A stretch of 49,292 nt of DNA from an uncultured bacterium. Its GTDB lineage: Bacteria > Patescibacteriota > Gracilibacteria > Absconditabacterales > Absconditicoccaceae. This document shows, piece by piece, positions 40,355 through 49,292 of this stretch (positions are counted from its first letter, which is position 1; each line of letters opens with the position of its first letter). The notes under the pieces are model-generated. The model was not told the DNA's origin. It made no database searches and saw only the letters and a program-made list of their open reading frames with translations. The stretch covers positions 1 through 49,292 of the forward strand of contig CAMVSQ010000007.1 in NCBI GenBank assembly GCA_947170225.1, read 5' to 3'. Made by a program: the position numbers and the translations under genes.

Positions 40355-41200
40355 ATGGCTGTAAAGACTTATAAACCATATACTCCTTCCAGAAGATTTA
40401 TGGTATGATACGACTTTAGTGACATCACTACAAAAAAACCTGAAAAATCTTTGACAAAATTTTTGGGTAAAACATGATGAAGAAATAATCAATGAAGGAT
40501 CACTTGTAGATTTAGATGAGGATGACACAAAAGATTGTATAGGATAGTAGATTTTAGAGGATATGACAAGGCAGATATTCCTGCAAAAGTTGCGTCTGTA
40601 GAATATGATCCATATAGAACTTGTAGGATAGCTCTACTAAATTATGCTGACTGAGAAAAAAGATATGTTTTGGCTTGGAAATGAATCACAGTTTGAGAAA
40701 CTGTAATGACATGACCAAAATGAGAAATCAAAGCATGAAATAGAAAACAACTAAAAGATATCCCAGAATGAGTAAATATATATAATTTGGAAATCACTCC
40801 AATGTCAAAATGAAAACTAATCAAGTCTGCTGGAGCTTATGCTACAATAGCTTGAAAAGATGAGTTACAATCATTGATATTTGTCAAATTACCATCTGGA
40901 GAGGTTAGAAAATTCAATGAAAATTGTTGGGCTACCATATGAGAAGTTTGAAATGAGCAACACAAAAATATTGTTATATGAAAAGCTGGAAGACAGAGAT
41001 GGAAATGAAGAAAACCAAGAGTACTTTGAATCAATATGAACCCTGTTGATCATCCACACGGAGGTTGAGAAGCTCATACAGATATTTGATCAAAGAAATG
41101 ACCAAAATCATTTAGTGGAAAGCTAGTGATGCCTGGTATCAAAACTAGAAAAAGCAAGAAATGGTCAAATAAATTCATTGCATCAAAAAGGACAAAATAA
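40355..41200 (+). CDS. rplB: Large ribosomal subunit protein uL2
   Basis: 281 aa. [11 protein letters not shown] opening, RNNQGRITCRFRGGGHKRLY at about residue 45, [11 protein letters not shown], and the catalytic-centre region [17 protein letters not shown] with the conserved His. uL2 supports the peptidyl-transferase centre and subunit joining. The GGG runs mix UGA and GGN codons. Confidence 0.98.
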
Positions 41201-41257
41201 TTAAAGTCATTTGAGACTTCATATGAAAAAACTTTAAACTTTAAACTAAATTAAGTA

Positions 41258-41515
41258 ATGGCTAGATCGCTAAAAAAATGATTCTATGTTAATGAAAAGC
41301 TTCTATTAAAATGCAAAAAAATGACAGAAAGCTGAGATAAAAAAGTTTTGAAAGTATGGGACAGAGCATGTTGCATAGTTCCTGATATGATAGGATTTAC
41401 ACTTGCTGTCCACAATGGAAAACAATTTGTCAGTGTTTATATCACAGAAGATATGCTATGACATAGATTGGGTGAATTTGTCCCAACAAGGACTTTTAGA
41501 TGACACCCATTCTAG
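41258..41515 (+). CDS. rpsS: Small ribosomal subunit protein uS19
   Basis: 85 aa. [20 protein letters not shown] opening, [20 protein letters not shown], and [17 protein letters not shown] at the end. Standard uS19 is about 90 aa. It binds 16S rRNA with uS13. Stop UAG. Confidence 0.96.
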
Positions 41516-41555
41516 TTTAAAAATCAATCAATTTTAATATCTTAATTTCTAGATC

Positions 41556-41897
41556 ATGAATAAGGAAAATATGACAGCAACATTAAAATATGCTCTTGTG
41601 TCAGACAAAAAAATGTTGTTGATATCAAAATTAGTAAAATGAAAAGGTGTACAAGAAGCATTGGATATTTTGGAATATATGCCAAAAAAAGCTGCAAAAT
41701 CTCTCGCAAAAGTTATCAAATCTGCAGCAGCAAATGCTGTGACAAATTGAAAAAAATCTTTGTGAGACCTATATATACAAACTATTGTTGTTTCAAAATG
41801 ACCAAAACTAAAGAGAATTAGATTTACATCTAGATCTAGGATAAGTCATTATGAAAAATATAGATGCTTTGTAAAAGTTGTTTTAAATACTAAGTAA
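41556..41897 (+). CDS. rplV: Large ribosomal subunit protein uL22
   Basis: 113 aa. VQEALDILEYMPKKAAKSLA, then KVIKSAAANAVTNGK, and the C-terminal tunnel loop KGPKLKRIRFTSRSRISHYE. A second in-frame ATG at 41571 is possible (MTATLKYALVSD). Normal length. Confidence 0.95.
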
Positions 41898-41905
41898 TTA
41901 AGTTA

Positions 41906-42571
41906 ATGTGACAAAAAGTAAATCCTGTATGAATGAGAGTTTGAACTATGAAATCTTGGCCATGCGAATGGTTTGCTAAGACAAAAATTCAGTGAGCTGA
42001 CTTTTTTGTTGAAGACATCAAAATTAGAGATTTTATAGAAAAAAAATATCCTCAAACTGGTATTGCAAAGATCATTATCAGAAAAACTCAAAAAGAATGT
42101 GAATTAATCATCTTCACAAGCAAAGTGTGAGTTTTGATGTGAAAACAATGAGCAAATATAAAGGATTTGGAAACTGAATTAGAGAGAAAGTTTCACAAAA
42201 AGTTTAAAGTAAATATCAAGGAAGTAAAAGTTCCTGAACTTTCTGCAAAAATAATGGCTGAATTTATCTCAAGCCAATTGGAAAATAGGATGCCTTACAG
42301 AAAAGTTGCAAAAAATGTATTACAAAAAGTGATGCAAAAATGAGCAAATGGAATCAAAATTTCTGTATGATGAAGATTAAATGGAGCAGAAATAGCAAGA
42401 GCTGAAAAATTTATAGATGGAAGAGTTTCATTGCAAACATTTAGATCAGATATTGATTATCACTATATGCAAGCAATGACAAAATATGGAGTTTTGTGAG
42501 TAAAGGTTTGGATCGAAAAATGAACATTGTACAACAAAAAAAGGGCTCCAAAAAAATCTATTAGCTTATAA
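41906..42571 (+). CDS. rpsC: Small ribosomal subunit protein uS3
   Basis: 221 aa. Starts ATG-UGA (MGQKVNPVGMRVGTMKSWPC). KH domain near [20 protein letters not shown] and [15 protein letters not shown]-terminal domain has [18 protein letters not shown]. It lies at the mRNA entrance and has helicase activity. It begins 8 bp after uL22. Confidence 0.97.
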
Positions 42572-42611
42572 TTAATACAAGTTCAAAGTATTTATCAGTT
42601 ATTTATGTAAA

Positions 42612-43031
42612 ATGTTATTAACACCAAAAAGACGAAAACATAGAAAACAAATCGTTCCTTCTCTAAAATGAAAGAGTGCAAGATGAAACACTGTATCTTT
42701 CGGAGATTTCTGACTAAAAGCTACTACTAGCTGATATATATCAAACAGACAAATAGAAGCAGCCAGAAAAGTAATCGTAAGACACACAAAAAAAGTTTGA
42801 AGATTATGGCTTAGAGTGTTCCCAGATGTTCCATTCACAAAAAAATGATTGGAAATGCCGATGGGTAAAGGAAAGTGAGATGTAGATATTTACAAAGCTC
42901 CAGTAAGAAAAGGAAAAATAATCCTTGAAGTGTGATGACTTGACAAAGAGCTTACAGAAAAGATTTTGACTAGTGCATCAAAAAAATTACCTATAAAAGC
43001 TAGAGTCGTTGCTAAATGAGAGCTAAACTAA
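42612..43031 (+). CDS. rplP: Large ribosomal subunit protein uL16
   Basis: 139 aa. MLLTPKRRKHRKQIVPSLKG, RQIEAARKVIVRHTKKVG, and MPMGKGKGDVDIYKAPVRKG. The loop near the A-site (MGKGKGDVD) is conserved and mixes GGT and UGA Gly codons. Normal length. Confidence 0.97.
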
Positions 43032-43060
43032 TTATGTTTATTTAATTTAAAAATATACAA

Positions 43061-43267
43061 ATGAAAGGTACTGGTACATACATGCAAAAAATCAATGAAA
43101 TGACAGTAAAAGAATTGGTAAGTGAAAGAGGAAAAATGAAAAAAGAATTATTTGAACTAAAAATGAAAAATGCTATTAGATGACTAAAAGAGACTCACAA
43201 AATATGAGATCTAAAAGTAAAAATAGCAAGAATAAATACTGTTTTAAAATCTAAATTAGCTAAATAA
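43061..43267 (+). CDS. rpmC: Large ribosomal subunit protein uL29
   Basis: 68 aa. MTVKELVSERGKMKKELFEL, then KMKNAIRGLKETHKIGDLKV, and KIARINTVLKSKLAK. A later ATG at 43081 would cut the leader MKGTGTY. Its stop overlaps the next start (TAATG), so uS17 is translationally coupled. Confidence 0.95.
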
Positions 43268-43521
43268 TGGCAATTATATGAAATAAAAGCATCAAAGAAC
43301 TTGTATGAGAAGTTGTTAGCGACAAAACAGATAAAACTCGCACAGTATTGGTAAAATCTGTAAAAATGCATCCTTTATACAAAAAAAGATTCGTTGTTTC
43401 AAAAAAATATTATATTCACGATGAAAAAAATGAATCAAAACTTTGAGATAAAGTAAAATTTAGAGAATGCAAACCTTTAAGCAAAAACAAGAGACGAAAT
43501 TTGATAGAAATTGTAAAATAA
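43267..43521 (+). CDS. rpsQ: Small ribosomal subunit protein uS17
   Basis: 84 aa. [40 protein letters not shown], and [20 protein letters not shown]. One-base overlap with uL29. Normal length. Confidence 0.96.
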
Positions 43522-43567
43522 TGGTCAAATTTTCCATTAAATTTTTATTGCATAATAGTTATTAAAA

Positions 43568-43948
43568 ATGTTAAAAGTTGAATCAGTTGTAGTTGTTGCA
43601 GATAATACTTGAGCAAAAAAAGCGAAAATAATCAGAATATTAAAATGATCTACTGGTAGCACAGCTACAGTATGAGACAGTGTTGTTGTCGCTATAAAAA
43701 CTGCTACACCAAATGGTAGTGTAAAAAAATGACAAGTGGTAAAAGCTCTTGTTGTTAGGACAAAAAAGGAAGTTTCAAGAAAAGATGGTACATATATTAG
43801 ATTTTGAGACAATGCAGTAATTCTTATGACAAAGAATGAAAAATGAGAACGAAATCCTATCTGAAAAAGAATATTCTGACCTGTTGCTAGAGAGTTGAGA
43901 GACTTGTGATACAAAAATGTGACAAATATGGCAGAAGAAGTATTGTAG
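43568..43948 (+). CDS. rplN: Large ribosomal subunit protein uL14
   Basis: 126 aa. MLKVESVVVVADNTGAKKAK, KKGQVVKALVVRTKKEVSRK, and FGDNAVILMTKNEKGERNPI then GKRIFGPVARELRD. Most conserved glycines are UGA. uL14 forms an inter-subunit bridge. Confidence 0.97.
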
Positions 43949-43974
43949 TTTTTTAATGTTTAAGACAATTTATT

Positions 43975-44265
43975 ATGAAAAAATTAAGAAAAGGAGATCC
44001 TATAATGGTTATCGCTGGAAAAAATAAATGAAAAATTTCCACAATTGAAAAAGTAGATGGAGATTTTGTAATAGTAAAAGATGTGAATGTGGCAAAAAAA
44101 GCTATGAAATGACAGTGATTTGTAAAAAAAACATTGCCAATCCATATATCAAATGTGATGTATTATGTAGAAAGCGAAAAAAAACCATCCAAAATCAAAA
44201 TAGAAATTACAAAAGATGGTAAAAAAATCAGAAAAACTAAAGTTGGAAACAAAGAAATAAAATAA
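43975..44265 (+). CDS. rplX: Large ribosomal subunit protein uL24
   Basis: 96 aa. KLRKGDPIMVIAGKNKGKIS is the KOW motif, with the Gly of KNKGK from UGA. HISNVMYYVESEKKPSKIKI and KDGKKIRKTKVGNKEIK complete it. uL24 starts 50S assembly. Normal length. Confidence 0.96.
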
Positions 44266-44307
44266 CATTTAGTGATACAAACTTTTAACTAAATAAATAT
44301 TGTATAA

Positions 44308-44829
44308 ATGGCTAAAGAGTACAAAAAAAGCTTACAAGAAAGATTAAACATAAAAAACATAAATGCCGTTCCTCATGTAGATTCTGTGATAGTTTCTATG
44401 GGAATTTGATCAATAGTCACAAGGAAATGACACAAAGATTTTGAAGAATTTGAAAGGAATTTAAACAAAATTACTGGTCAAAAACCTCGTTTGCTAAAGG
44501 CAAAAAAAGCTATATCAAACTTCAAATTGAGGGAATGAATGCCAGTAATGTTGCAATGTACTTTGAGATGAAATAGAGCAGAAGATTTTTTGGATAGACT
44601 ATGCAAATTGATATTGCCAAGGATCAGAGATTTTGAGTGAACAAACAAAAGAAGTTTCGACAATCAAGCAAACTTAAATATGTGAATCAAAAACTACAAC
44701 ATATTCCCAGAATTGTGAGTAGATGATGTGACTATCCCTATGTGAATTGGTATCACAGTAGTGACTACTACAAACAACAAACAAGAATCTCAAGCATTGT
44801 TGGAAGAAATATGATTTGTGTTTAAATAA
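44308..44829 (+). CDS. rplE: Large ribosomal subunit protein uL5
   Basis: 173 aa. INAVPHVDSVIVSMGIGSIV opening, TGQKPRLLKAKKAISNFKLR, EGMPVMLQCTLRGNRAEDFL and RSFDNQANLNMGIKN. It binds 5S rRNA. All family glycines seen are GGN or UGA mixed. Normal length. Confidence 0.97.
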
Positions 44830-44865
44830 GATTATTGATTTAATTTATATTTGTTTATTTATAAA

Positions 44866-45078
44866 ATGGCAAGAACAGCTCTAAAAGCAAAACAATGGAA
44901 AATGTATGAAGAAAAATTTATACAAAAAAAAGATGTTAAATGAGTAAAATACTACAATAGATGTAGATTATGTGGTAGATCAAAATGATTTTTTAGAGAA
45001 TTTGGTATTTGTAGAGTTTGTCTGAGAAAATATGCAAGAGAATGAAAAATCATGTGATTGAAAAAAGCTAGTTGGTAA
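44866..45078 (+). CDS. rpsN: Small ribosomal subunit protein uS14 (zinc-binding type)
   Basis: 70 aa, zinc form with CRLCGRSKGFFREFGICRVC (two Cys-x2-Cys pairs). LRKYAREGKIMGLKKASW closes it as usual. This short zinc form is the ancestral type. Three glycines are UGA. Confidence 0.97.
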
Positions 45079-45120
45079 ACCACATTACTAGAATTTTTAT
45101 TTTGTGAACACTATTAAATT

Positions 45121-45525
45121 ATGAGTTATGTAAATGCGCCAGTTCATGATCTACTAATTAGGATCAAAAATGCATACATGGCAAGAAAAACAAATTTAAG
45201 TTGAATAACTTACTCTAAATTTAAAACTAATGTTTTGGATTTGTTAAAGAGATATAATTTTATCAAGGATTTCGATATCGTTGACAAAAATGGAAAAAAA
45301 GAGATCAAAATTACTCTAAAAGCAGTAGAAAACCCTGTAAACGATATTCCTGAAATAAAATTCTTTTCAAAACCATCTAGGCCTCGATATGTCAGCTACA
45401 AAGATTTGCATGTAGTTGCTGGAGGAAAAGGTATTTGAATTATTTCTACAAATCAATGACTTATGGCTTCACACGAAGCAAAAGCAAAAAAACTTTGATG
45501 AGAATTAATTGCAGAAATATACTAA
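45121..45525 (+). CDS. rpsH: Small ribosomal subunit protein uS8
   Basis: 134 aa. PVHDLLIRIKNAYMARKTNL opening, SKPSRPRYVSYKDLHVVAGG, and GIISTNQGLMASHEAKAKKL at the end. It binds 16S rRNA helix 21. Normal length. Confidence 0.97.
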
Positions 45526-45553
45526 TAAATTTATAACTTATGATATTATCACA

Positions 45554-46096
45554 ATGTCAAAAATTTGAAAAAAACCAATTGCTATACCAGCTTGAGTTGA
45601 AGTATCTATAGATAACAACTTAATTAAGGTAAAATGACCAAAATGAGAATTATCTGAAAAAATTCTTGATTGTGTAAATGTAAAATTAGAAGATAATCAA
45701 ATAGTATTGTCTATATCTGATGATCAAAACAAACCATATCGAGGATTGTCCAGAAGTCTCATAAACAATATGGTAGAATGAGTTACCAAATGATATGAAA
45801 AAAAACTTATGATCATATGAGTATGATATGGAGCTCAAGTTCAATGAAAAAAGATCGTTTTGTCTTTGTGATTTTCTCACAAAATTGACTTTACTGTTCC
45901 ACAGTGAGTCGATGTGACTGCAGAGCAAGACGCAAAATGAAATACTATATTGACTTTGACTAGTATAGACAAACAACTACTATGAGAAGTGGCAGCAAAG
46001 ATCAAATCTTACAAAAAAACTGAACCGTACAAAGGAAAATGAATTAGATACATTGATGAATACATCAAATTAAAACCTGGAAAATCTGCTAAATAG
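45554..46096 (+). CDS. rplF: Large ribosomal subunit protein uL6
   Basis: 180 aa. MSKIGKKPIAIPAGVEVSID opening; LINNMVEGVTKGYEKKLMII and GVGYGAQVQGKKIVLSLGFS; C-terminal KGKGIRYIDEYIKLKPGKS. Normal length, two similar domains. UGA is frequent at glycines. Confidence 0.97.
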
Positions 46097-46123
46097 TAAT
46101 TTATAATTTTAAATAATAGAAAA

Positions 46124-46483
46124 ATGTCTCACTTAGGAAACAAATTAAAAGCAAAATTGGAAAAATATGCTATGAGAAAAAATAGAGTTAATAATAAAAT
46201 TAAATCTAGCAATCCAGAAAATAGAGTCGTAATCACAAGATCCAACCTATACATCAAAGCTGAAGTTGTAGATAAAAACTGAAATATTGTTGCTTGTATC
46301 AGTGATAAATGATTAAACTGAAAAACAAAAAGCGAAAGAGCTTTTGCTGCTGGAAAATCTTTGGCAAAAATCATTTTGGAAAAAAAACTAAACAAAGTTG
46401 TTTTTGATAGAAATGGATATTTGTATCACGGTAGAGTAAAAGCATTAGCTGAATGACTTAGAAAATGAGGAGTTAACCTATAA
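46124..46483 (+). CDS. rplR: Large ribosomal subunit protein uL18
   Basis: 119 aa. [40 protein letters not shown] and [20 protein letters not shown]. It binds 5S rRNA with uL5. C-terminus GLRKGGVNL is normal. Confidence 0.96.
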
Positions 46484-46516
46484 TAATACATATTTACTTA
46501 CATAATAATTTGTTTA

Positions 46517-47254
46517 ATGGTAGAAAAAGATAAGACAAAAAAGGAGTTTGATGAACTTCTTTTGGAAGTTAGAAAAGTAACTAGAGTGACTACTTGAGGA
46601 AGGAGAATGTCTTTTAGAGCAACTGTTTTGGTATGAAACAAAAAATGAAAAATCTGATTATGATTAGCAAAATGAGTTGATGTGACTTCTGCTGTAAAAA
46701 AAGCTACAAATGAAGCCTACAAAACTTTGTTTTTGGTGCCAATTACAAAAGACAAGACTGTTCCTTATTCAATCACAAATAAATATAAATCTTGTATTGT
46801 AAGGATTTTACCTGCTACACAAGGTACATGATTAAAAGCTGGATCTTCTGTTAGATCTGTGCTAGAATTAGCATGATACGAAAATGTATTATCAAAAATT
46901 ATTGGTTCAAACAATAAATTAAATAATGCTATCGCTAGTATCAAAGCTTTGAGCAAATATAAATATGCAGACCAATTTACAGATATAAAAGCTGAAAAAG
47001 TTGAAGCAGAAGAAGAAAAAACAGAAAAAGTTGAGAAAGTAGAAAAAAAATCAAAAAAGACAGAAAAAGTTGAAGAAGTAAAATCTGAAGCTAAAGCTGA
47101 AATAAAAGAAGAAAAAGTAGAAAAAAAAGCTGAAAAGAAGACAGCAAAAAAAACGACAACTAAAAAATCTGAAACTGAAAAAAAACCAGCTACAAAAAAG
47201 GCTACTGCAAAAAAAACTGTGACAAAAAAAACAGCAAAAAAAGAGGAAAAATAA
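46517..47254 (+). CDS. rpsE: Small ribosomal subunit protein uS5 with long Lys/Glu-rich tail
   Basis: 245 aa. The core matches uS5: KVTRVTTGGRRMSFRATVLV, GNKKGKIGLGLAKGVDVTSA and ILPATQGTGLKAGSSVRSVL then ELAGYENVLSKIIGSNN. uS5 is normally about 165 aa. From about residue 157 an 85-90-residue tail follows, rich in Lys, Glu, Ala and Thr (AEKVEAEEEKTEKVEKVEKK, later ATKKATAKKTVTKKTAKK). It resembles histone H1-like tails and contains no Gly. The tail looks disordered. uL30, which usually follows uS5, is absent. Confidence 0.95.
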
Positions 47255-47286
47255 ACTAAATTTTTATCTATAATTACTATTCAATA

Positions 47287-47739
47287 ATGAAATTATGTGA
47301 ATTAAAAAGAAGTGCTTGACTAAAAAGCAAGTCAAATAGAGTTGGAAGATGAAATTGAAGTAAATGAACATACTCTGGTAGATGACAAAAATGACAAAAA
47401 GCTAGATCATGACACTCTTCAAAACCATTTTTTGAATGAGGACAGACATCTATAGTCCAGAGAATGCCAAAAGCTAGATGATTCAAAAGACATTATAAAT
47501 TGGTAGACAACTACTCTATTGTCAATTTGAGTAATTTGCAAAAAGATGAAAGAATCACAAATGATATGGAAATTACAAAATTTAAACTAAAAGAACTTGG
47601 ATACATCAAAAAAGAATCAGATCTAGTAAAAGTATTGTGAAATTGAGATTTTTCAAAAAAACTGACATTCACATGATTGGAAAAATATTCAAAATCTGCA
47701 TTAAACAAAATAGAAAAATCTTGAGCAAAAATCAATTAA
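47287..47739 (+). CDS. rplO: Large ribosomal subunit protein uL15
   Basis: 150 aa. RVGRGNGSKGTYSGRGQKGQ then KARSGHSSKPFFEGGQTSIV and QRMPKARGFKRHYKLVDNY. uL15 directly follows uS5, so uL30 is absent, as known for CPR bacteria. The N-terminal Gly-rich loop uses UGA heavily and is unreadable in the standard code. Confidence 0.96.
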
Positions 47740-47765
47740 TCAATTTTACTTAAATTTTATTCGTG

Positions 47766-49121
47766 ATGAGTAAATTTAAAAAGAAGTTCAACAGTATTGT
47801 AAACAACAAATCTTTGATGAAAAAGATCTGGTTCACTTTATGAATACTTGCAATATATAGGTTACTAGTACATATTCCTGTACCTTTCGTTGACATAAAC
47901 AATCTAATGGGACAAATATGAACAGTAAGTACAAGTGGATTATGATATTTAGTAATGATGCTGTGATGATCATTAGAAAATTTTTCTATCATAGCTATAT
48001 GACTTTCTCCATACATCAATGCATCTATCATCATGCAATTACTATGAGCTGTGATACCTAGTCTGGAGCAACTTACAGAAGAATGAGAATCTGGACAACA
48101 AAAAATAAATCAATATACTAGATACTTATCTATACCTTTAGCATTTTTGCAGTGAATTGGTATGGTGTTCTTTATGAACTATATGCTAGGAGGAAATGTA
48201 ATAGATACTTCTGCTGGTACATTGATTCTAGCTGCTTTGGCTATGACAGTAGGTTCAGTATTGTTGATGTGGTTAGGTGAATTAATTACCGAAAAATGAA
48301 TAGCAAACGGTATATCAATACTTATCTTTTCATCAATTGTAGCTGGAATTACTCAAAGTGTATATGGTAGCTTTGCAGGTACTACAAGCATATGATGAAT
48401 GTTACTATTTATGTTGGTTATCGTATTGGTATTGATCGTACTATCCATATTTATACTAAAATCTACAAAAGAAATACCTATCATTTATGCTAGAAAAGGT
48501 AAAGTACAAGAAAGTTCTATCTTGCCTATCCCTATGAATCCAGTTTGAATGATACCTATCATCTTTTCTATGGCTTTTGTTTCATTTCCTTATTTGATAT
48601 CAAAAATCATAGTACAATTCCAACCAATGAATACAAAATTGGTATCCATCGCAGATCGAATTGAAGCAAACTTAAATATCTATTCCCAACAGCCTTGAAT
48701 ATTTGCTGTATTACTATACTTTGCTTTGATTGTACTATTTACATTCTTCTACACATTGATTGTATTTAGTCCAGAAAAAATGTCTGACAATATCCAAAAA
48801 AGATGATGATTTGTGCCTGGAATTAGACCTTGAAAAGAGACATCTTTGTACATCAACAGGATATTGATGCATTTATGTCTATGGTGATGAGTTTGATTAG
48901 CATTGATTGGTATATATAGTTATATACTAAATTACATACCATTTATACAAAATCTAGTAATTTCATTGTGATCATTGCCTGTTGTTGTCACATGATCTGG
49001 AGTAATTATCATCGTATGAGTTGTGCAAGAAATTATCAACAAAGTAGAAACAGATTTGATAATGCAAAGATATGAAAAGTACGATACAGAAGCTGTAAAC
49101 AAATCTCTCAGAGAACTATAA
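47766..49121 (+). CDS. secY: Preprotein translocase subunit SecY
   Basis: 451 aa with ten membrane helices. Start MSKFKKKFNSIVNNKSLMKK; IYRLLVHIPVPFVDINNLMG (helix 1/plug region), INASIIMQLLGAVIPSLEQL, GNVIDTSAG, and RGGFVPGIRPGKETSLYINR in the cytosolic loop that binds ribosomes and SecA. C-terminal helix ends LIMQRYEKYDTEAVNKSLRE. It is the protein-conducting channel with SecE/SecG. Operon with uL15 (26 bp gap). Terminator follows. Confidence 0.98.
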
Positions 49122-49138
49122 AAACATTAAAATACCAA

Positions 49139-49169
49139 AAAATCCGGTCTTCATTGATCGGATTTTTTA
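49139..49169 (+). terminator. Rho-independent terminator after secY
   Basis: AATCCGGTC pairs with GATCGGATT, then T5. It closes the S10-spc cluster after secY, so adk/infA/rpsM would lie elsewhere or in another transcript. Confidence 0.85.
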
Positions 49170-49201
49170 TTTTAAAGTCACCAGACGCTAAAGCGGGTTC
49201 A

Positions 49202-49250
49202 AAATGACAGAAACTGCGTCATTTCGAGTTTATGCAGCTATGCTGTATGA
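49202..49250. repeat. Partial dispersed palindromic repeat
   Basis: GTTTATGCAGCTATGCTGTA matches the inner part of the repeats at 6534 and 29724. ACGCTAAAGCGGGTTC just before it (49186) resembles the CGCTAAAGCGGG palindrome of the tRNA copies. Confidence 0.6.
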
Positions 49251-49292
49251 AACAAAAAATTCACTATATTTCATGCAATTTCACGGCAAGCT

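Noticed and set aside
43521-43559. 13-codon open frame (ATG overlapping the uS17 stop) before uL14
   Set aside because: It has no similarity to a leader peptide and no downstream attenuator; probably chance.

Overview
Organism. In almost every gene here an in-frame UGA falls where the protein family has a conserved glycine. Examples are 13 positions in EF-Tu (37033-38208) and the glycines of uL2, uS12, GroEL and SecY. Read with UGA = Gly (genetic code 25), the apparently broken open frames fuse into full-length genes that stop only at UAA or UAG. The same reading, with AT-rich DNA and an S10-spc ribosomal cluster lacking uL30 (uS5 is followed directly by uL15), points to the Candidate Phyla Radiation, namely Gracilibacteria (BD1-5) or Absconditabacteria (SR1). 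Cultured or observed relatives live attached to, and often prey on, other bacteria.

Layout. 1-951: start of a BspA-like repeat surface protein, read leftward, with a 12-base poly-G tract inside its probable promoter. 1.2-6.5 kb: dCMP deaminase, an MtaB-type methylthiotransferase, a RluA pseudouridine synthase, a Gln/Asn-rich protein, and two genes without a single UGA codon. 6.6-8.7 kb: groES-groEL. 9.0-11.7 kb: SecD and a small pilin-like membrane protein. 11.7-12.3 kb: a tRNA-Lys flanked by two broken tRNA copies and a GIY-YIG nuclease gene whose stop codon lies in one broken copy. 12.3-15.1 kb: bL28, bL25, bL19, two unknown small genes, uS7 and uS12, all leftward. 15.4-16.5 kb: a secreted protein with a Bacteroidetes type IX sorting tail and no UGA codons. 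16.6-29.3 kb: a leftward operon of three very large proteins (1813, 1204 and 1182 aa) with PKD-like, DUF11-like, Cys-rich and peptidoglycan-binding-like regions. 29.5-36.7 kb: five tRNAs in two groups, M29 aminopeptidase, glutathione peroxidase, TMEM43-like protein, MFS transporter and several unknowns. 37.0-49.1 kb: tuf, then the S10-spc ribosomal protein genes through secY, all rightward. Dispersed palindromes containing TGTCATTCTGAG recur between genes.

How it fits together. The right third is translation machinery plus the Sec channel; SecD, the large surface proteins and the pilin-like protein suggest a cell that invests in secretion and contact. Three genes (3038, 5229 and 15423) carry about 59 glycine codons by my count and no UGA. 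One encodes a sorting signal used only by Bacteroidetes, so these look like recent arrivals from a standard-code bacterium, possibly a host or prey. The items most worth pursuing are this set of standard-code genes, the tRNA-Lys/GIY-YIG arrangement, the poly-G promoter, and the giant operon.
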